This document shows, in pieces, positions 18,534 through 30,774 of a DNA stretch of 64,000 nucleotides. The translations under genes were made by a program, and so were the position numbers. The stretch's first letter is position 1. The number at the start of each line of letters is the position of its first letter. The notes beneath the pieces are model-generated. The model saw only the letters and a program-made list of their open reading frames with translations. It was not told the origin of the DNA and made no database searches. This DNA comes from Ferriphaselus amnicola (lineage in GTDB: Bacteria > Pseudomonadota > Gammaproteobacteria > Burkholderiales > Gallionellaceae), in assembly GCF_000974685.2 (NCBI RefSeq), contig NZ_AP018738.1:2356001-2420000 (forward strand). Reading direction: 5' to 3'.

Positions 18534-18612
18534 TTGCCTATCCGAATGCCCCCGTATATCAGCTTAGGACGTGCACTGCACCTGTTGCGAAAACTAGTCG
18601 TGGCACTTGCAT

Positions 18613-19839
18613 TCAGTTCACCCCCATCGAACTAGCGCTGCCATTGGCGACGCTAGGCACGCTTCCGTTCGGGTAAAAGATCCACATCCGCCCCTTCTGT
18701 TTCATCTTCCCTGCTTGCGCGCCCGCTTGATCGCCATAGCCCCAGAAGAAATCAGCGCGGACGCCGCCTTTGATCGCGCCACCGGTGTCCTGTGCCAGCA
18801 TCAAACGGTTGAGCGGGGTTTCGCTGTTGGGACGCGTAGTGGCAAGAAAGACTGGCGAACCTAAAGGGACTGAACGCGGATCGATGGCGATGCTGTACTC
18901 GTTGGTGAGCGGCACGCCCAACGCCCCCAACGGTGCGGAAAGACTGTCGGGCAACTCACGAAAGAACACATAGCTTGGATTTTGCTCCAGCAAGGCCGAA
19001 AGTTTGTCTGGATTACGCTCACCCCACTGCTTGATGCCTTGCATCGAGGCTTGCTCCGCTTTAAGTTCGCCCATCTCGATCAACTTTTTGCCGATGGAGA
19101 TATAGGGATGTCCGTTCTGGTCGGCGTAACCGACTTTGGTCAGTGTGCCGTCCGGTTGTGCAATGCGGCCTGATCCCTGAATTTGCAGGAAGAATAGATC
19201 GACAGCGTTATCTACCCAGAATAATTCGCGACCTTTCAGCGGCGGCTTGCCCGCATCGATGTCGGCACGATTGAAATACGGCACGACCTTTTTGCCACTC
19301 AGTCGTCCGCGCAAGCGCATGCCCTTGAGTTGCGGATACACCTCGGTGAGGTCGATCTCCAGCAAGTCGTCCGGTGCCGCATAGAGCGGAAAACGGTAAC
19401 GCTCGGTCTGAGTACGGCTTCCAGTGAGGCGCGGCTCGTAGTAGCCAGTGATTAGCCCTTGCTCACTGCCGTCTGGATTGATGATTTGATAGGGCGTGAA
19501 ATTGGCTTCAAAGAAACCGCGCAGCGTGGCGTTGTCCGTAGTTTCCACTTGCCAGACGCGGTCACAGACGGCCTTCCAGTTGGGCTTGTTTTTCAAGCCT
19601 CGGCAGCTTTGCTGAAATGCAGCCCAAGAAGGAGCCAGCTCCTGACTACCCCAATCCGGCAATTGATCCCAGCGACTGGCGACATAGGTCGGCGGCTGCG
19701 GCTTGGTCGGCGCAACGATTTCCGTTGGCGGGCAAACCGACGCTGTGACACGAGTGGTCGGCGGCACTTTTGTCTGGCAAGCGGCGAGCAAAAGCGTGAC
19801 GCTGACAATAAGAAAAGACTTCTGCAACCAGGGATTCAT
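18613..19839 (-). CDS. mltA: Membrane-bound lytic murein transglycosylase A
   Basis: MltA cleaves peptidoglycan glycan strands, forming 1,6-anhydro ends, at the inner face of the outer membrane. The product from the start at 19839 is about 408 residues. It begins with a lipoprotein signal (MNPWLQKSF, a hydrophobic run, LLAAC lipobox). It has GLITGYYEPRLTGSRT, FWVDNAVDLFFLQIQGSGR and, near the C-terminus, LMLAQDTGGAIKGGVRADFF with the catalytic aspartate region of the 3D domain. GGAG lies upstream of the start. The ATG overlaps the stop of the methyltransferase gene as ATGA. Confidence 0.95.
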   Translation of the reverse strand: MNPWLQKSFLIVSVTLLLAACQTKVPPTTRVTASVCPPTEIVAPTKPQPPTYVASRWDQLPDWGSQELAPSWAAFQQSCRGLKNKPNWKAVCDRVWQVETTDNATLRGFFEANFTPYQIINPDGSEQGLITGYYEPRLTGSRTQTERYRFPLYAAPDDLLEIDLTEVYPQLKGMRLRGRLSGKKVVPYFNRADIDAGKPPLKGRELFWVDNAVDLFFLQIQGSGRIAQPDGTLTKVGYADQNGHPYISIGKKLIEMGELKAEQASMQGIKQWGERNPDKLSALLEQNPSYVFFRELPDSLSAPLGALGVPLTNEYSIAIDPRSVPLGSPVFLATTRPNSETPLNRLMLAQDTGGAIKGGVRADFFWGYGDQAGAQAGKMKQKGRMWIFYPNGSVPSVANGSASSMGVN

Positions 19840-20432
19840 TGTTTCTCCAGTTCGATCAAGCGGAACCAACCACCTGCCAGTGCCGCTTCGTTACTACGGA
19901 CGTGCAATTCAGGAACACTAGCCAGCACATCTTCGAACACAACATCAGTGCGCGTCGCGATCTGACCAAGCAAAGGGCTAAACATTCGACGCAGCGGAGC
20001 ACGTTGCCCAGGGCGCAGGAATTTATCAAATACCAACAATTTGCCACCGGGCTTGAGCACGCGCGCAGCTTCAGCCAGACAGCGCGCGGGTTGCGGCACC
20101 ACGGCAACGATCAGGTGCAAAACCACACTGTCGAAACTTGCATTGACGAAGGGCAGCACCATGCTGTCGCCCTGCATCAATGCCATCTTTAGCCCGACGC
20201 TGCGTGGCCGAGCTTTCGCCAGCATGGCGGCAGTAATATCGAGGGCAATGTATTCATGCTGTGTCGGCAGCAGCGAAAAATCCAGCCCAGTACCGACTCC
20301 GCCAAGAAACACCCGAGCCGGTTCGGTGGGTAATCGTTGTAAGCTACGCCGACGCGCATCCCGAGTAGCGCGATCCAAGAACGCGTCGTAGAACGGTGCG
20401 ATGAAACGATAGCTGGTTTGCAGGGACATCAA
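19836..20432 (-). CDS. Class I SAM-dependent methyltransferase
   Basis: The 198-residue protein has motif I as FLGGVGTGLDFSLLP, an acidic motif II region (YIALDITAAML), a DSMVLPF motif and a LKPGGKLLVFDKF post-motif, the pattern of UbiE-like small methyltransferases. The substrate is unknown; the N-terminal YRFIAPFYDAFLD resembles lipid and quinone methyltransferases. It lies between apaG and mltA on the same strand, two bases after apaG's stop, so the three probably form an operon. Confidence 0.88.
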   Translation of the reverse strand: MMSLQTSYRFIAPFYDAFLDRATRDARRRSLQRLPTEPARVFLGGVGTGLDFSLLPTQHEYIALDITAAMLAKARPRSVGLKMALMQGDSMVLPFVNASFDSVVLHLIVAVVPQPARCLAEAARVLKPGGKLLVFDKFLRPGQRAPLRRMFSPLLGQIATRTDVVFEDVLASVPELHVRSNEAALAGGWFRLIELEKQ

Positions 20433-20434
20433 GA

Positions 20435-20821
20435 CTAGTGGAGCACGCGCGGTACGCTGAGTACAAACTGCGGGATAGGTAGCTCAAAGGGCTCGCCTTC
20501 GCTGGTCTGCATCGAGTAGCTTCCACTCATAGTGCCGACAGGCGTGGTAAGCGCAGTGCCACTGGTGTACTCGAAACTCTGACCATGTTTCAGTATCGGT
20601 TGCTCGCCAACTACGCCATCACCGCGCACTTCCTGCACCTTCATGTTCGAGTCGGTAATGACCCAATGGCGACGCAACAGCTGTATCGTTTGCTCGCCCA
20701 GATTACTGATAGTGATCGTGTAGGCAAAAACGTAGCGCTCGGCAGACTCGTCGGACTGCTCCTCAAGGTATCTGACAGCAACGGAAACCTTGATCGGGAT
20801 AGGGGTTAGTTGTTGGCTCAT
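20435..20821 (-). CDS. apaG: ApaG domain protein
   Basis: The 128-residue product matches the ApaG family in length. It shows RYVFAYTITISNLGEQTIQLLRRHWVITDS (in parts), GVVGEQPILKHGQSFEYTSG and TMSGSYSM. ApaG has a fibronectin-like fold; its role is unsettled, with links to diadenosine tetraphosphate and cation handling in enterobacteria. It heads the apaG-methyltransferase-mltA group and is divergent from rpe across about 108 bp. Confidence 0.94.
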   Translation of the reverse strand: MSQQLTPIPIKVSVAVRYLEEQSDESAERYVFAYTITISNLGEQTIQLLRRHWVITDSNMKVQEVRGDGVVGEQPILKHGQSFEYTSGTALTTPVGTMSGSYSMQTSEGEPFELPIPQFVLSVPRVLH

Positions 20822-20860
20822 GTCCGCATTTCATCTGAATTCACCGAGCTTGACAAGCGA

Positions 20861-20891
20861 TTGATAACGGCTGCGAAAGTTGGGGTAGAAT
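20861..20891 (+). promoter_or_regulatory. Probable rpe promoter
   Basis: TTGATA (20861-20866) and TAGAAT (20886-20891) have a slightly long 19-base spacer. The -10 is followed by TGCTCGCC, the kind of G+C-rich stretch that follows several -10 boxes in this window. Confidence 0.4.
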
Positions 20892-20929
20892 GCTCGCCTT
20901 GAATTTTTTATTTGATTGAGGGTTTTGCC

Positions 20930-21616
20930 ATGTATCAGATCGCACCGAGCATTCTGTCTGCCGACTTTGCCAAACTGGGTGAAGAGGTCGATAACGTCCT
21001 CGCCTCCGGCGCAGACATCGTTCACTTCGACGTGATGGACAACCATTACGTGCCGAACCTGACTATTGGCCCACTGGTGTGCGAAGCACTGCGCAAGCAT
21101 GGCGTGACAGCTCCGATCGACGTGCATCTGATGGTCAAGCCAGTAGATCGCATCATCCCTGACTTCGCCAAGGCTGGCGCGACTTACATCACTTTCCATC
21201 CCGAAGCTTCCGAGCACATTGACCGTACCATCAGCCTGATCAAGGAAAGCGGCTGCAAAGCTGGCTTGGTATTCAACCCCGCCACTCCGCTGGACATTCT
21301 GCAATACACCCTTCCGAAGTTAGACATGGTACTGCTGATGTCGGTCAACCCCGGATTTGGCGGTCAGAAGTTCATCCCTCACGTGCTGGAAAAGGCTCGT
21401 GCCGTACGCAAGATGATCGACGCCGGTGGCTATAACTGCCGCCTAGAGATCGATGGCGGCGTCGGCCCGGCCAATATCAAGGAAGTGGCTGAAGCAGGTG
21501 TGGATACCTTCGTGGCAGGCTCTGCTGTGTTCGGCAAGAAGAATGCGGCTGACAAGAATCACTACAACACCATCATTGGCGAACTCCGTGCCGAGTTGGC
21601 CAAGGTCGGCAAGTAA
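20930..21616 (+). CDS. rpe: Ribulose-phosphate 3-epimerase
   Basis: Rpe interconverts ribulose-5-phosphate and xylulose-5-phosphate in the pentose-phosphate or Calvin cycles. The 228-residue product is a TIM barrel with the signatures [47 protein letters not shown] and the DGGV phosphate loop. The start at 20930 is preferred over an upstream TTG because GAGGG stands before it and the family begins here. It leads a tight run with the lipoprotein, gph and trpE. In some autotrophs rpe, gph and trpE are likewise adjacent. Confidence 0.96.
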   Translation: MYQIAPSILSADFAKLGEEVDNVLASGADIVHFDVMDNHYVPNLTIGPLVCEALRKHGVTAPIDVHLMVKPVDRIIPDFAKAGATYITFHPEASEHIDRTISLIKESGCKAGLVFNPATPLDILQYTLPKLDMVLLMSVNPGFGGQKFIPHVLEKARAVRKMIDAGGYNCRLEIDGGVGPANIKEVAEAGVDTFVAGSAVFGKKNAADKNHYNTIIGELRAELAKVGK

Positions 21617-21621
21617 GCATC

Positions 21622-22104
21622 ATGGCTGCCCGCCACATCACACTATTGCTGTTGGCCGCTCTGGTTTTACCGGGGTGTGACAAAATCAAGTCAGCGATGA
21701 ATGGCGGCGCAGCCGATCCTAAGACTCTGGATGCAGAAGCGGTGGGCTATGCCTGCCGCGTTTCGCAGAAAGCACCCGAAGCCTGCATGAAGGAAAATGA
21801 TGCGCAAAGCCCGTCGGCGGTGTTGAGCGGCTGGAAAAAGGCCGACACTGACATCAAGGGTGGCGCCATTGACCCTACGATGAGCAACGTAATTCCAGTG
21901 GCTGCTTCAGCACCTATAGAGGCAGACGCCGAAGCCGAAGATAGCAAGGACGAAAAGGCTACCGAAGCCAAATCAGACGAGAAATCCGGCAAGCACGACA
22001 AGCCCGCTGCCGACGAAAAGACAGATAAAGCTGGCAAGTCCGGCGCAGATAAGAATGAGCACCCCGATGAGCCTAAAGGCAAACCTGCAAGCAAATCCCA
22101 TTAG
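21622..22104 (+). CDS. Small lipoprotein with a charged, low-complexity tail
   Basis: The 160-residue protein has a lipoprotein signal (basic start, LLLLAALVLPGC lipobox). A short domain with two further cysteines (YACRV...EACM) follows, and then a long tail rich in lysine, aspartate, glutamate and alanine (EDSKDEKATEAKSDEK-like). It starts five bases after rpe and its 3' end overlaps gph by about 50 bases. I do not recognise a family; the disordered tail may reach across the periplasm. Confidence 0.7.
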   Translation: MAARHITLLLLAALVLPGCDKIKSAMNGGAADPKTLDAEAVGYACRVSQKAPEACMKENDAQSPSAVLSGWKKADTDIKGGAIDPTMSNVIPVAASAPIEADAEAEDSKDEKATEAKSDEKSGKHDKPAADEKTDKAGKSGADKNEHPDEPKGKPASKSH

Positions 22105-22765
22105 CATCGCCGCTATCGTCATCGACCTCGACGGCACGCTACTTCACACCGCTCCCGAACTCGCCGAATCCGCCAATCGCATGTTGCGAGACATGGGACG
22201 CGCTCCCGCATCTCAAGAACTGCTGATGAGCTACATCGGCAATGGCATCCACTGGCTGGTGAAGCGCGCGCTCACCGGCGATATGCACGCTGAGCCGGAT
22301 GCTGCTCTGTTCGATCAGGCTTTACCGATCTTCGAAAAGCATTACACCGAACTACTGCTAGAGAGCAGACCGTTCCCCAACGTGGTCGCCGGACTTGATG
22401 CGATGAAAGCTGCAGGGTTCCGCTTGGGTTGCATCACCAATAAGGTGGAACGCTACACCACGCCACTGCTCAAGGGCATCGACTTGGCGCACTACTTTGA
22501 AATCGTCTTGGCAGGCGACACCCTGCCAGAAAAGAAACCGCATCCGATGCCACTGTTGCACGCCGCCAAGTTCTTCGGCTGCCCCATTGAGCAACTATTG
22601 CTGGTAGGTGATTCACTCAGTGATGCACAAGCAGCGCGTGCAGCAACGTGCCCCATCATCTGCGTGCCTTACGGCTACAACCACGGCGAGCCAGTGGAAA
22701 CGCTAGACATCGATGCAGTGATTCCCGATCTGATGGGCGTCTTGCCACTCATCAAGCGTGCCTGA
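22055..22765 (+). CDS. gph: Phosphoglycolate phosphatase
   Basis: Gph is a HAD-family phosphatase that removes 2-phosphoglycolate, made by repair of DNA ends or by RuBisCO oxygenation. The 236-residue protein has HAD motif I as IDLDGTLLHTAPELAES, motif II in the GCITNK region, a lysine in KKPHPMPLLHAAK, and GDSLSDAQAARAA as motif IV. Two starts are possible, 22055 and 22067; neither has a clear ribosome binding site. Both overlap the lipoprotein gene, suggesting coupled translation. Confidence 0.92.
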   Translation: MSTPMSLKANLQANPISIAAIVIDLDGTLLHTAPELAESANRMLRDMGRAPASQELLMSYIGNGIHWLVKRALTGDMHAEPDAALFDQALPIFEKHYTELLLESRPFPNVVAGLDAMKAAGFRLGCITNKVERYTTPLLKGIDLAHYFEIVLAGDTLPEKKPHPMPLLHAAKFFGCPIEQLLLVGDSLSDAQAARAATCPIICVPYGYNHGEPVETLDIDAVIPDLMGVLPLIKRA

Positions 22766-22775
22766 CATGACATCT

Positions 22776-22857
22776 CAACTCCTAAAGAGGACCAGTTGGC
22801 GATGGTGAACGGCATTACCCGTTTCACTCGTCGCCCGCATGATATTTAGGAGTTGCT
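22776..22857 (+). promoter_or_regulatory. Long-range RNA hairpin that would hide the trpE ribosome binding site
   Basis: CAACTCCTAAA (22776-22786) is the exact reverse complement of TTTAGGAGTTG (22845-22855). The right arm contains AGGAG, the trpE Shine-Dalgarno, directly before the ATG at 22858. The 58-base loop carries a 15-codon frame whose TAG (22847-22849) lies inside the right arm. Pairing would block trpE translation; ribosomes on the small frame could open it. Confidence 0.55.
22802..22849 (+). CDS. Possible 15-residue leader peptide before trpE
   Basis: The frame reads [15 protein letters not shown] and stops inside the sequence that pairs over the trpE ribosome binding site. AGAGG lies 11 bases upstream of its ATG. 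It has no tryptophan codon, so it is not a classical trp attenuator. It may be a chance frame. Confidence 0.35.
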   Translation: MVNGITRFTRRPHDI

Positions 22858-24345
22858 ATGTTGTCCCCCATTTCAGAACAAGAGTTTCAATCGCTTGCTG
22901 CACAAGGCTATAACCGAATTCCGCTAGTATCGGAAACATTCGCCGATCTCGATACGCCACTTTCCCTGTATCTAAAGCTGGCCAATCGGCCATTTTCATA
23001 CCTATTGGAGTCGGTGCAAGGCGGCGAGCGATTCGGTCGTTACTCCTTCATCGGCTTACCTGCGACTAGCCGCATCATGGTGCGCGGCAAACAAGTCACG
23101 CTGACCTCTGCCGCCGGAGAAACCACGCAGGAAGTTGAAAGTCCACTCGACTTCATCGAAGCCTATCAAGCACGTTTTAAGGTCGCCCCGTTGTCCGGCT
23201 TACCGCGCTTCACCGGTGGATTGGCAGGCTATTTCGGCTATGACACTGTGCGTTACATTGAGCCACGTCTAGCCAAAACGATCAAGCTAGACGTCATCGG
23301 CACACCTGATATTTTGCTCATGCTCACCGAACAATTGGCGGTGGTGGACAACCTCTCCGGCAAGCTGACGTTCATCGTCTATGCCGATCCAGCTCAGGAT
23401 GATGCCTATTCGCTCGCCCGCGATCGACTACGCGAATTGACCGGCATGTTGCATCTGCCAGTGAATATTCCTTACGAACCGTCCGTGCCACCTGCCATCG
23501 CCGAATCTGAATTCGGCGAACATGCGTTCAAGGCAGCGGTGGAACGGGCCAAGCAATACATCTTCGATGGCGACATCATGCAGGTGGTGCTGGCGCAGCG
23601 CATGACACAACACTTCCCAGCACAGCCGCTCTCTTTGTATCGCGCGCTACGCAGCATCAATCCATCTCCTTACATGTTCTATTACGACATGGGCGACCAT
23701 CATGTGGTCGGCTCATCTCCCGAGATATTGGCGCGACTTGAAGGTGACACCGTGACCGTGCGTCCCATCGCTGGGACGCGCCCTCGCGGCAAGACACCTC
23801 AGCAGGATGGCGAACTGGCAAAAGAGCTGTTAGCCGATCCGAAAGAGCTGGCCGAACATCTGATGTTAATCGACCTCGGACGTAACGACATCGGTCGTGT
23901 CGCAGAAAACGGCACGGTCAAACTCACGGACAAGATGGTGATCGAGCGTTATTCGCACGTCATGCACATCGTCTCCAATGTCGAAGCCAAGCTCAAAACT
24001 GGCTTGGGTGCAATGGACGTGCTGAAAGCCACCTTCCCCGCGGGCACCGTGTCCGGCGCAGCCAAAGTGCGCGCTATGGAGATCATCGACGAACTTGAAC
24101 CCAGCAAGCGCGGCATCTACGCCGGAGCCGTCGGCTACCTCGCCTTCAATGGCGACATGGATGTCGCCATCGCCCTACGTACCGCCGTGATCAAGGATGA
24201 GAAGCTCTACGTCCAAGCGGGTGCGGGCATCGTCGCAGACTCCGTGGCGGACAGCGAATGGATGGAGACTCAGAACAAGGCTCGCGCCGTACTGCGGGCA
24301 GCAGAGACGGTGCTGGATGGACTCGATGCAAAAGTCCATCGATAA
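22858..24345 (+). CDS. trpE: Anthranilate synthase component I
   Basis: TrpE makes anthranilate from chorismate with ammonia supplied by TrpG, the first step of tryptophan synthesis. The 495-residue protein has the N-terminal feedback region ([12 protein letters not shown], then [18 protein letters not shown]). The chorismate-binding domain has [21 protein letters not shown]-like [53 protein letters not shown] and GRGGVGY-like [13 protein letters not shown] precedes the ATG. trpG and trpD are not next to it here, and trpC is 13 kb away. Confidence 0.97.
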   Translation: MLSPISEQEFQSLAAQGYNRIPLVSETFADLDTPLSLYLKLANRPFSYLLESVQGGERFGRYSFIGLPATSRIMVRGKQVTLTSAAGETTQEVESPLDFIEAYQARFKVAPLSGLPRFTGGLAGYFGYDTVRYIEPRLAKTIKLDVIGTPDILLMLTEQLAVVDNLSGKLTFIVYADPAQDDAYSLARDRLRELTGMLHLPVNIPYEPSVPPAIAESEFGEHAFKAAVERAKQYIFDGDIMQVVLAQRMTQHFPAQPLSLYRALRSINPSPYMFYYDMGDHHVVGSSPEILARLEGDTVTVRPIAGTRPRGKTPQQDGELAKELLADPKELAEHLMLIDLGRNDIGRVAENGTVKLTDKMVIERYSHVMHIVSNVEAKLKTGLGAMDVLKATFPAGTVSGAAKVRAMEIIDELEPSKRGIYAGAVGYLAFNGDMDVAIALRTAVIKDEKLYVQAGAGIVADSVADSEWMETQNKARAVLRAAETVLDGLDAKVHR

Positions 24346-24415
24346 GAGCCAGCTATTGTTCTAGCGTTTCTGCAGCAGCATCATATAAGTCCAAACTAGC
24401 CGCATCTCTGCCCTA

Positions 24416-24526
24416 TCAGTCGCAATCCCGGCCGCCAGCATTTCCCCCGTTGGCGGGTTTCAGCAGATACAATCCACCACCATCTGCCAACTTGTAGGAT
24501 GTTCTCAATGTTTGGTCTTTACTCAT
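24416..24526 (-). pseudogene. N-terminal remnant of a phage-type integrase beside tRNA-Ser
   Basis: A minus-strand stretch beginning MSKDQT encodes YKLADGGGLYLL, the hallmark N-terminal motif of tRNA-targeting P4-type tyrosine integrases, then degenerates and stops within 37 codons. No catalytic domain follows. It sits just beyond the 3' end of tRNA-Ser, where such integrases usually lie, so it probably marks a lost island. The rest of the 24346-24736 gap holds only the tRNA terminator. Confidence 0.6.
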
Positions 24527-24666
24527 TTCGACTGCCCTCAGCCTATTCAAGAAAACTCCTCGCGGGATTGCTAAGCGTGACTTGGTCGAAGTTAGGAAGT
24601 CAAGGCGCACCACACACCTCACGTTCCACACGAATTCCACTTTCTGAGACTGCACACGAACGGACA

Positions 24667-24702
24667 ACAAAAAACCCGCAGAGCTTTGAGCTATGCGGGT
24701 TT
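24667..24702 (-). terminator. Intrinsic terminator of tRNA-Ser
   Basis: On the minus strand AAACCCGCA, a 13-base middle part, and TGCGGGTTTTTTG form a stem with a T run, about 35 bases after the tRNA end. Confidence 0.85.
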
Positions 24703-24736
24703 CGTGTACATCTTTGGACTGCGTTAGATGCCAAAC

Positions 24737-24826
<90 letters not shown>

Positions 24827-24903
24827 GAGGCGACGGATTCTACCAGCAACTCGTACAATTCGGGAGGGTTGTTAGCGATAACAAGAGAATCTGTGGCGGA
24901 CTG

Positions 24904-26283
24904 ATGCTTTCTGCATTGATCTTCCTGTCGGGTTGCGCCCCAGATAATCCTTCTAAACATACAGCCCCCGATCCGCAAGCAATGATTGTGACAATTCCTG
25001 ATGCACGAGTGGGGGCTAAAGCTGATTTTGAGCATGAGCTAATCGACCTTTTTGCGGAGCGCTTCAATATCAAAGTCAAACTATATGAACTTCCGGCCGG
25101 GAAAGCGAAGGCTGCCTTGCTGGCACACAAGGCTCACTTGGCGACAGGTCTTGATTTGAACGGAAGCTACCGCTTTAAGGTCGGCCCAGTCTATCGAAGC
25201 GCCCATCTACAAGTATTATGCGGAACAAGTAGCCCTCAGAATGTGGATGAATTAGTAAACCTCCCTTTAGCTGTTGTTGCTGGGTCAGCGGAAGAAACCA
25301 TTCTGCGTGACGCGCAACGCAAGCAACCGCTATTAAGCTGGGAGTCGCGCAAGGGTGTTCTTCAGCCAGCGTTACTCGATGAAGTACTAAGCGGTGAACT
25401 TGAATGCACATTAGCAAGCGAGCATCTGGTCTCCAAGCTGAGAAATCTTCATCCAGGAATCGATCCTGCCTTCGAGATCGGAAAGCCGATCGAGTTTATC
25501 TGGGCACTACCCAATGATGCAGACCCTAGCTTACTAGCCAAGATTGAAACGTTCTTTGCCGAGATCAAGCAGGATGGCACTCTGCGTAATTTGCTAGATC
25601 GGAATTTTCGCACTCAGGAAAATTACCTAAGTCCGCAAGAGGCGGCAAATTTCATTGTTATGACCGAGACCGTGCTACCGCGTTACCGGAAACTATTCCA
25701 AAACGCTGAACGTGTCAGTGGGATCGGCTGGCAGCTTGTCGCATCGATTGCATTCCATGAATCCAAATGGGACCCGCTGGCAACCTCGCCCACCAATGTG
25801 CGAGGCATGATGATGCTCACGGAGGATACGGCCGCACGCATGCACGTTAGCAATCGACTCGATGCCAAGCAAAGTACGCTGGGAGGGGTACGCTACCTAA
25901 AAATGCTCAGAAGTCGGCTGCCAGCCTCAATTGAAGAACCCGACCGAACTTGGTTTGCGCTAGCCGCCTACAATCAGGGGATTGCGCATCTTGAAGATGC
26001 TAGGGTCTTGGCACAACGCCGTGGCCTGAACCCAAATTTCTGGGCCAATGTGAAGCAGATGTTGCCCTTGTTAGCTAATCCAGATGTTTATCCGACACTC
26101 AAGTTCGGATATGCCAGAGGCGGCGAGGCCGTGTTCATGGTAGAGCAGATTCGGCAATACAGCGGGATATTGATGGACCTAACTTCTGAAGCAGAGTCCG
26201 ATGTTGGTCCAGACCACACATCTATCCTTCCGCATTTCTATGGTCCGTTGGATTCGATTGAAGGCTTGCCAAAGATGGATTGA
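24904..26283 (+). CDS. mltF: MltF-like lytic transglycosylase (solute-binding domain plus SLT domain)
   Basis: MltF-type proteins join a periplasmic solute-binding domain to a lytic transglycosylase that cuts peptidoglycan. The first domain covers residues ~20-235 (extracellular solute-binding family 3 pattern). The second begins near residue 270 with IGWQLVASIAFHESKWDPLA, whose glutamate is the expected catalytic acid, followed by VRGMMMLTEDTAARM and FALAAYNQGIAHLEDAR. The open frame extends upstream through the antisense strand of tRNA-Ser, so a start further left is implausible. The ATG at 24904 leaves a very short signal before the LSGC lipobox and lacks a charged start. Slightly upstream codons (NKR) would make a better signal but no ATG, GTG or TTG is available, so the true start is uncertain. 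Confidence 0.85.
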   Translation: MLSALIFLSGCAPDNPSKHTAPDPQAMIVTIPDARVGAKADFEHELIDLFAERFNIKVKLYELPAGKAKAALLAHKAHLATGLDLNGSYRFKVGPVYRSAHLQVLCGTSSPQNVDELVNLPLAVVAGSAEETILRDAQRKQPLLSWESRKGVLQPALLDEVLSGELECTLASEHLVSKLRNLHPGIDPAFEIGKPIEFIWALPNDADPSLLAKIETFFAEIKQDGTLRNLLDRNFRTQENYLSPQEAANFIVMTETVLPRYRKLFQNAERVSGIGWQLVASIAFHESKWDPLATSPTNVRGMMMLTEDTAARMHVSNRLDAKQSTLGGVRYLKMLRSRLPASIEEPDRTWFALAAYNQGIAHLEDARVLAQRRGLNPNFWANVKQMLPLLANPDVYPTLKFGYARGGEAVFMVEQIRQYSGILMDLTSEAESDVGPDHTSILPHFYGPLDSIEGLPKMD

Positions 26284-26305
26284 CGCGACCTGAGCTTGAT
26301 GTGGA

Positions 26306-29343
<3,038 letters not shown>

Positions 29344-29396
29344 TCCGAACCTCAGTATTGTCGAATCCAACATGGGCGACACATTGCGCCAATAAG

Positions 29397-30713
29397 CTAT
29401 TTCGCCTGTTCATCGAGCCTACGCAGATGAGCTAATTTCTCCGAAATCTTGGCTTCCAGACCGCGCTCGGTCGGGTGATAGAAGCTCACTTCCGGCATTC
29501 CATCTGGGAAGTAATTCTCGCCCGCCGCATAACCATCCGCTTCGTTATGGGCATAGCGATAATCCTTGCCGTAATCGAGTTGCTTCATCAGCTTGGTCGG
29601 CGCATTACGCAAGTGCAGCGGCACTTCCCGCGAGCCATCCTGTTTGACGAAAGCGCGGGCGGCATTATACGCGACATAGCCTGCGTTCGACTTGGCGGCA
29701 ACAGCTAGGTAGATCACCGCTTGCGCCAACGCCAACTCACCTTCGGGCGAACCGAGCCGCTCGTAAGTCGCAGCCGCATCGTTGCACAACTGCATGGCGC
29801 GTGGATCGGCCAGACCGATGTCCTCCCAGGCCATGCGCACGATGCGCCGGGCGAGGTAGCGCGGGTCGGCACCGCCGTCCAGCATCCGCGTGAACCAGTA
29901 CAGCGCCGCATCGGGATTGGAGCCGCGCACTGATTTGTGCAGCGCAGAGATCTGGTCGTAGAACGCCTCGCCGCCTTTATCGAAGCGGCGCAGCTTCTGC
30001 GCCAACGTATTATCGAGAAAGGCAGTGTCGATGCTTCTCCGCTTGGCTGCCATCGCAGCCGTCTGCAACTGCTCCAGCACGTTGAGCAAGCGGCGCGCAT
30101 CACCGTCGGCGTAGCCGATGATGCGTTCCCGCGCCGCCGCATCGAAGCTAATGCCCTGTAACGCAACCTGCTGCGCGCGTTCGAACAATGCGCCCATCTC
30201 GGCTTCGGACAACGATTGCAGCACATACACCTGCGCCCGCGACAGCAAGGCGTTGTTCAACTCAAAGGAGGGATTTTCGGTGGTCGCACCGATGAACGTG
30301 ACCAACCCCTGTTCGACGTAGGGCAGAAAAGCATCCTGCTGCGACTTGTTGAAACGATGCACCTCGTCCACGAACAAAATGGTGTGACGGCCACTCTGCT
30401 GCAAGGTCTGCTCAGCTTGGGCGATGGCTTCACGGATGTCTTTCACGCCCGACAACACCGCCGATAGGGGCACGAAGTCGGCATCGAAGGCCGAGGCCAT
30501 CAGCCGCGCCAGCGTCGTCTTGCCCACGCCCGGCGGCCCCCACAGGATCATCGAATGTAGCTTGCCCGACTCAAAGGCCAAGCGCAGCGGCTTGCCCACA
30601 CCCAATAGGTGCGATTGGCCAATGACCTCATGGATATGCTGCGGACGCAGACGTTCAGCCAGCGGTGCAGCGGGAGCGTGTGCGTGGAATAAGGAGTCTT
30701 GGGCTGCGGTCAT
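29397..30713 (-). CDS. rarA: Replication-associated recombination protein RarA (MgsA)
   Basis: RarA is a clamp-loader-like AAA+ ATPase acting at stalled replication forks. The product is about 438 residues from the ATG at 30713. It has Walker A GPPGVGKTTLARLMA, Walker B ILFVDEVHRFNKSQQDAFL, sensor 1 FIGATTENPSFELN, and the C-terminal tetramerisation part (MLDGGADPRYLARRIVRMAWEDIG in parts, then AYNAARAFV). It stands in the same direction as the carbamoyltransferase gene 53 bp downstream. Confidence 0.96.
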   Translation of the reverse strand: MTAAQDSLFHAHAPAAPLAERLRPQHIHEVIGQSHLLGVGKPLRLAFESGKLHSMILWGPPGVGKTTLARLMASAFDADFVPLSAVLSGVKDIREAIAQAEQTLQQSGRHTILFVDEVHRFNKSQQDAFLPYVEQGLVTFIGATTENPSFELNNALLSRAQVYVLQSLSEAEMGALFERAQQVALQGISFDAAARERIIGYADGDARRLLNVLEQLQTAAMAAKRRSIDTAFLDNTLAQKLRRFDKGGEAFYDQISALHKSVRGSNPDAALYWFTRMLDGGADPRYLARRIVRMAWEDIGLADPRAMQLCNDAAATYERLGSPEGELALAQAVIYLAVAAKSNAGYVAYNAARAFVKQDGSREVPLHLRNAPTKLMKQLDYGKDYRYAHNEADGYAAGENYFPDGMPEVSFYHPTERGLEAKISEKLAHLRRLDEQAK

Positions 30714-30774
30714 GGTGCGCAATGATAATCTTAATCAGCTTACCCGCCGGAGGAAACAGGTATCGTTGTAGTCG

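Noticed and set aside
22766-22857. Classical tryptophan attenuator
   Set aside because: The leader frame has no tryptophan codons and there is no terminator hairpin with a T run; the structure instead covers the ribosome binding site.
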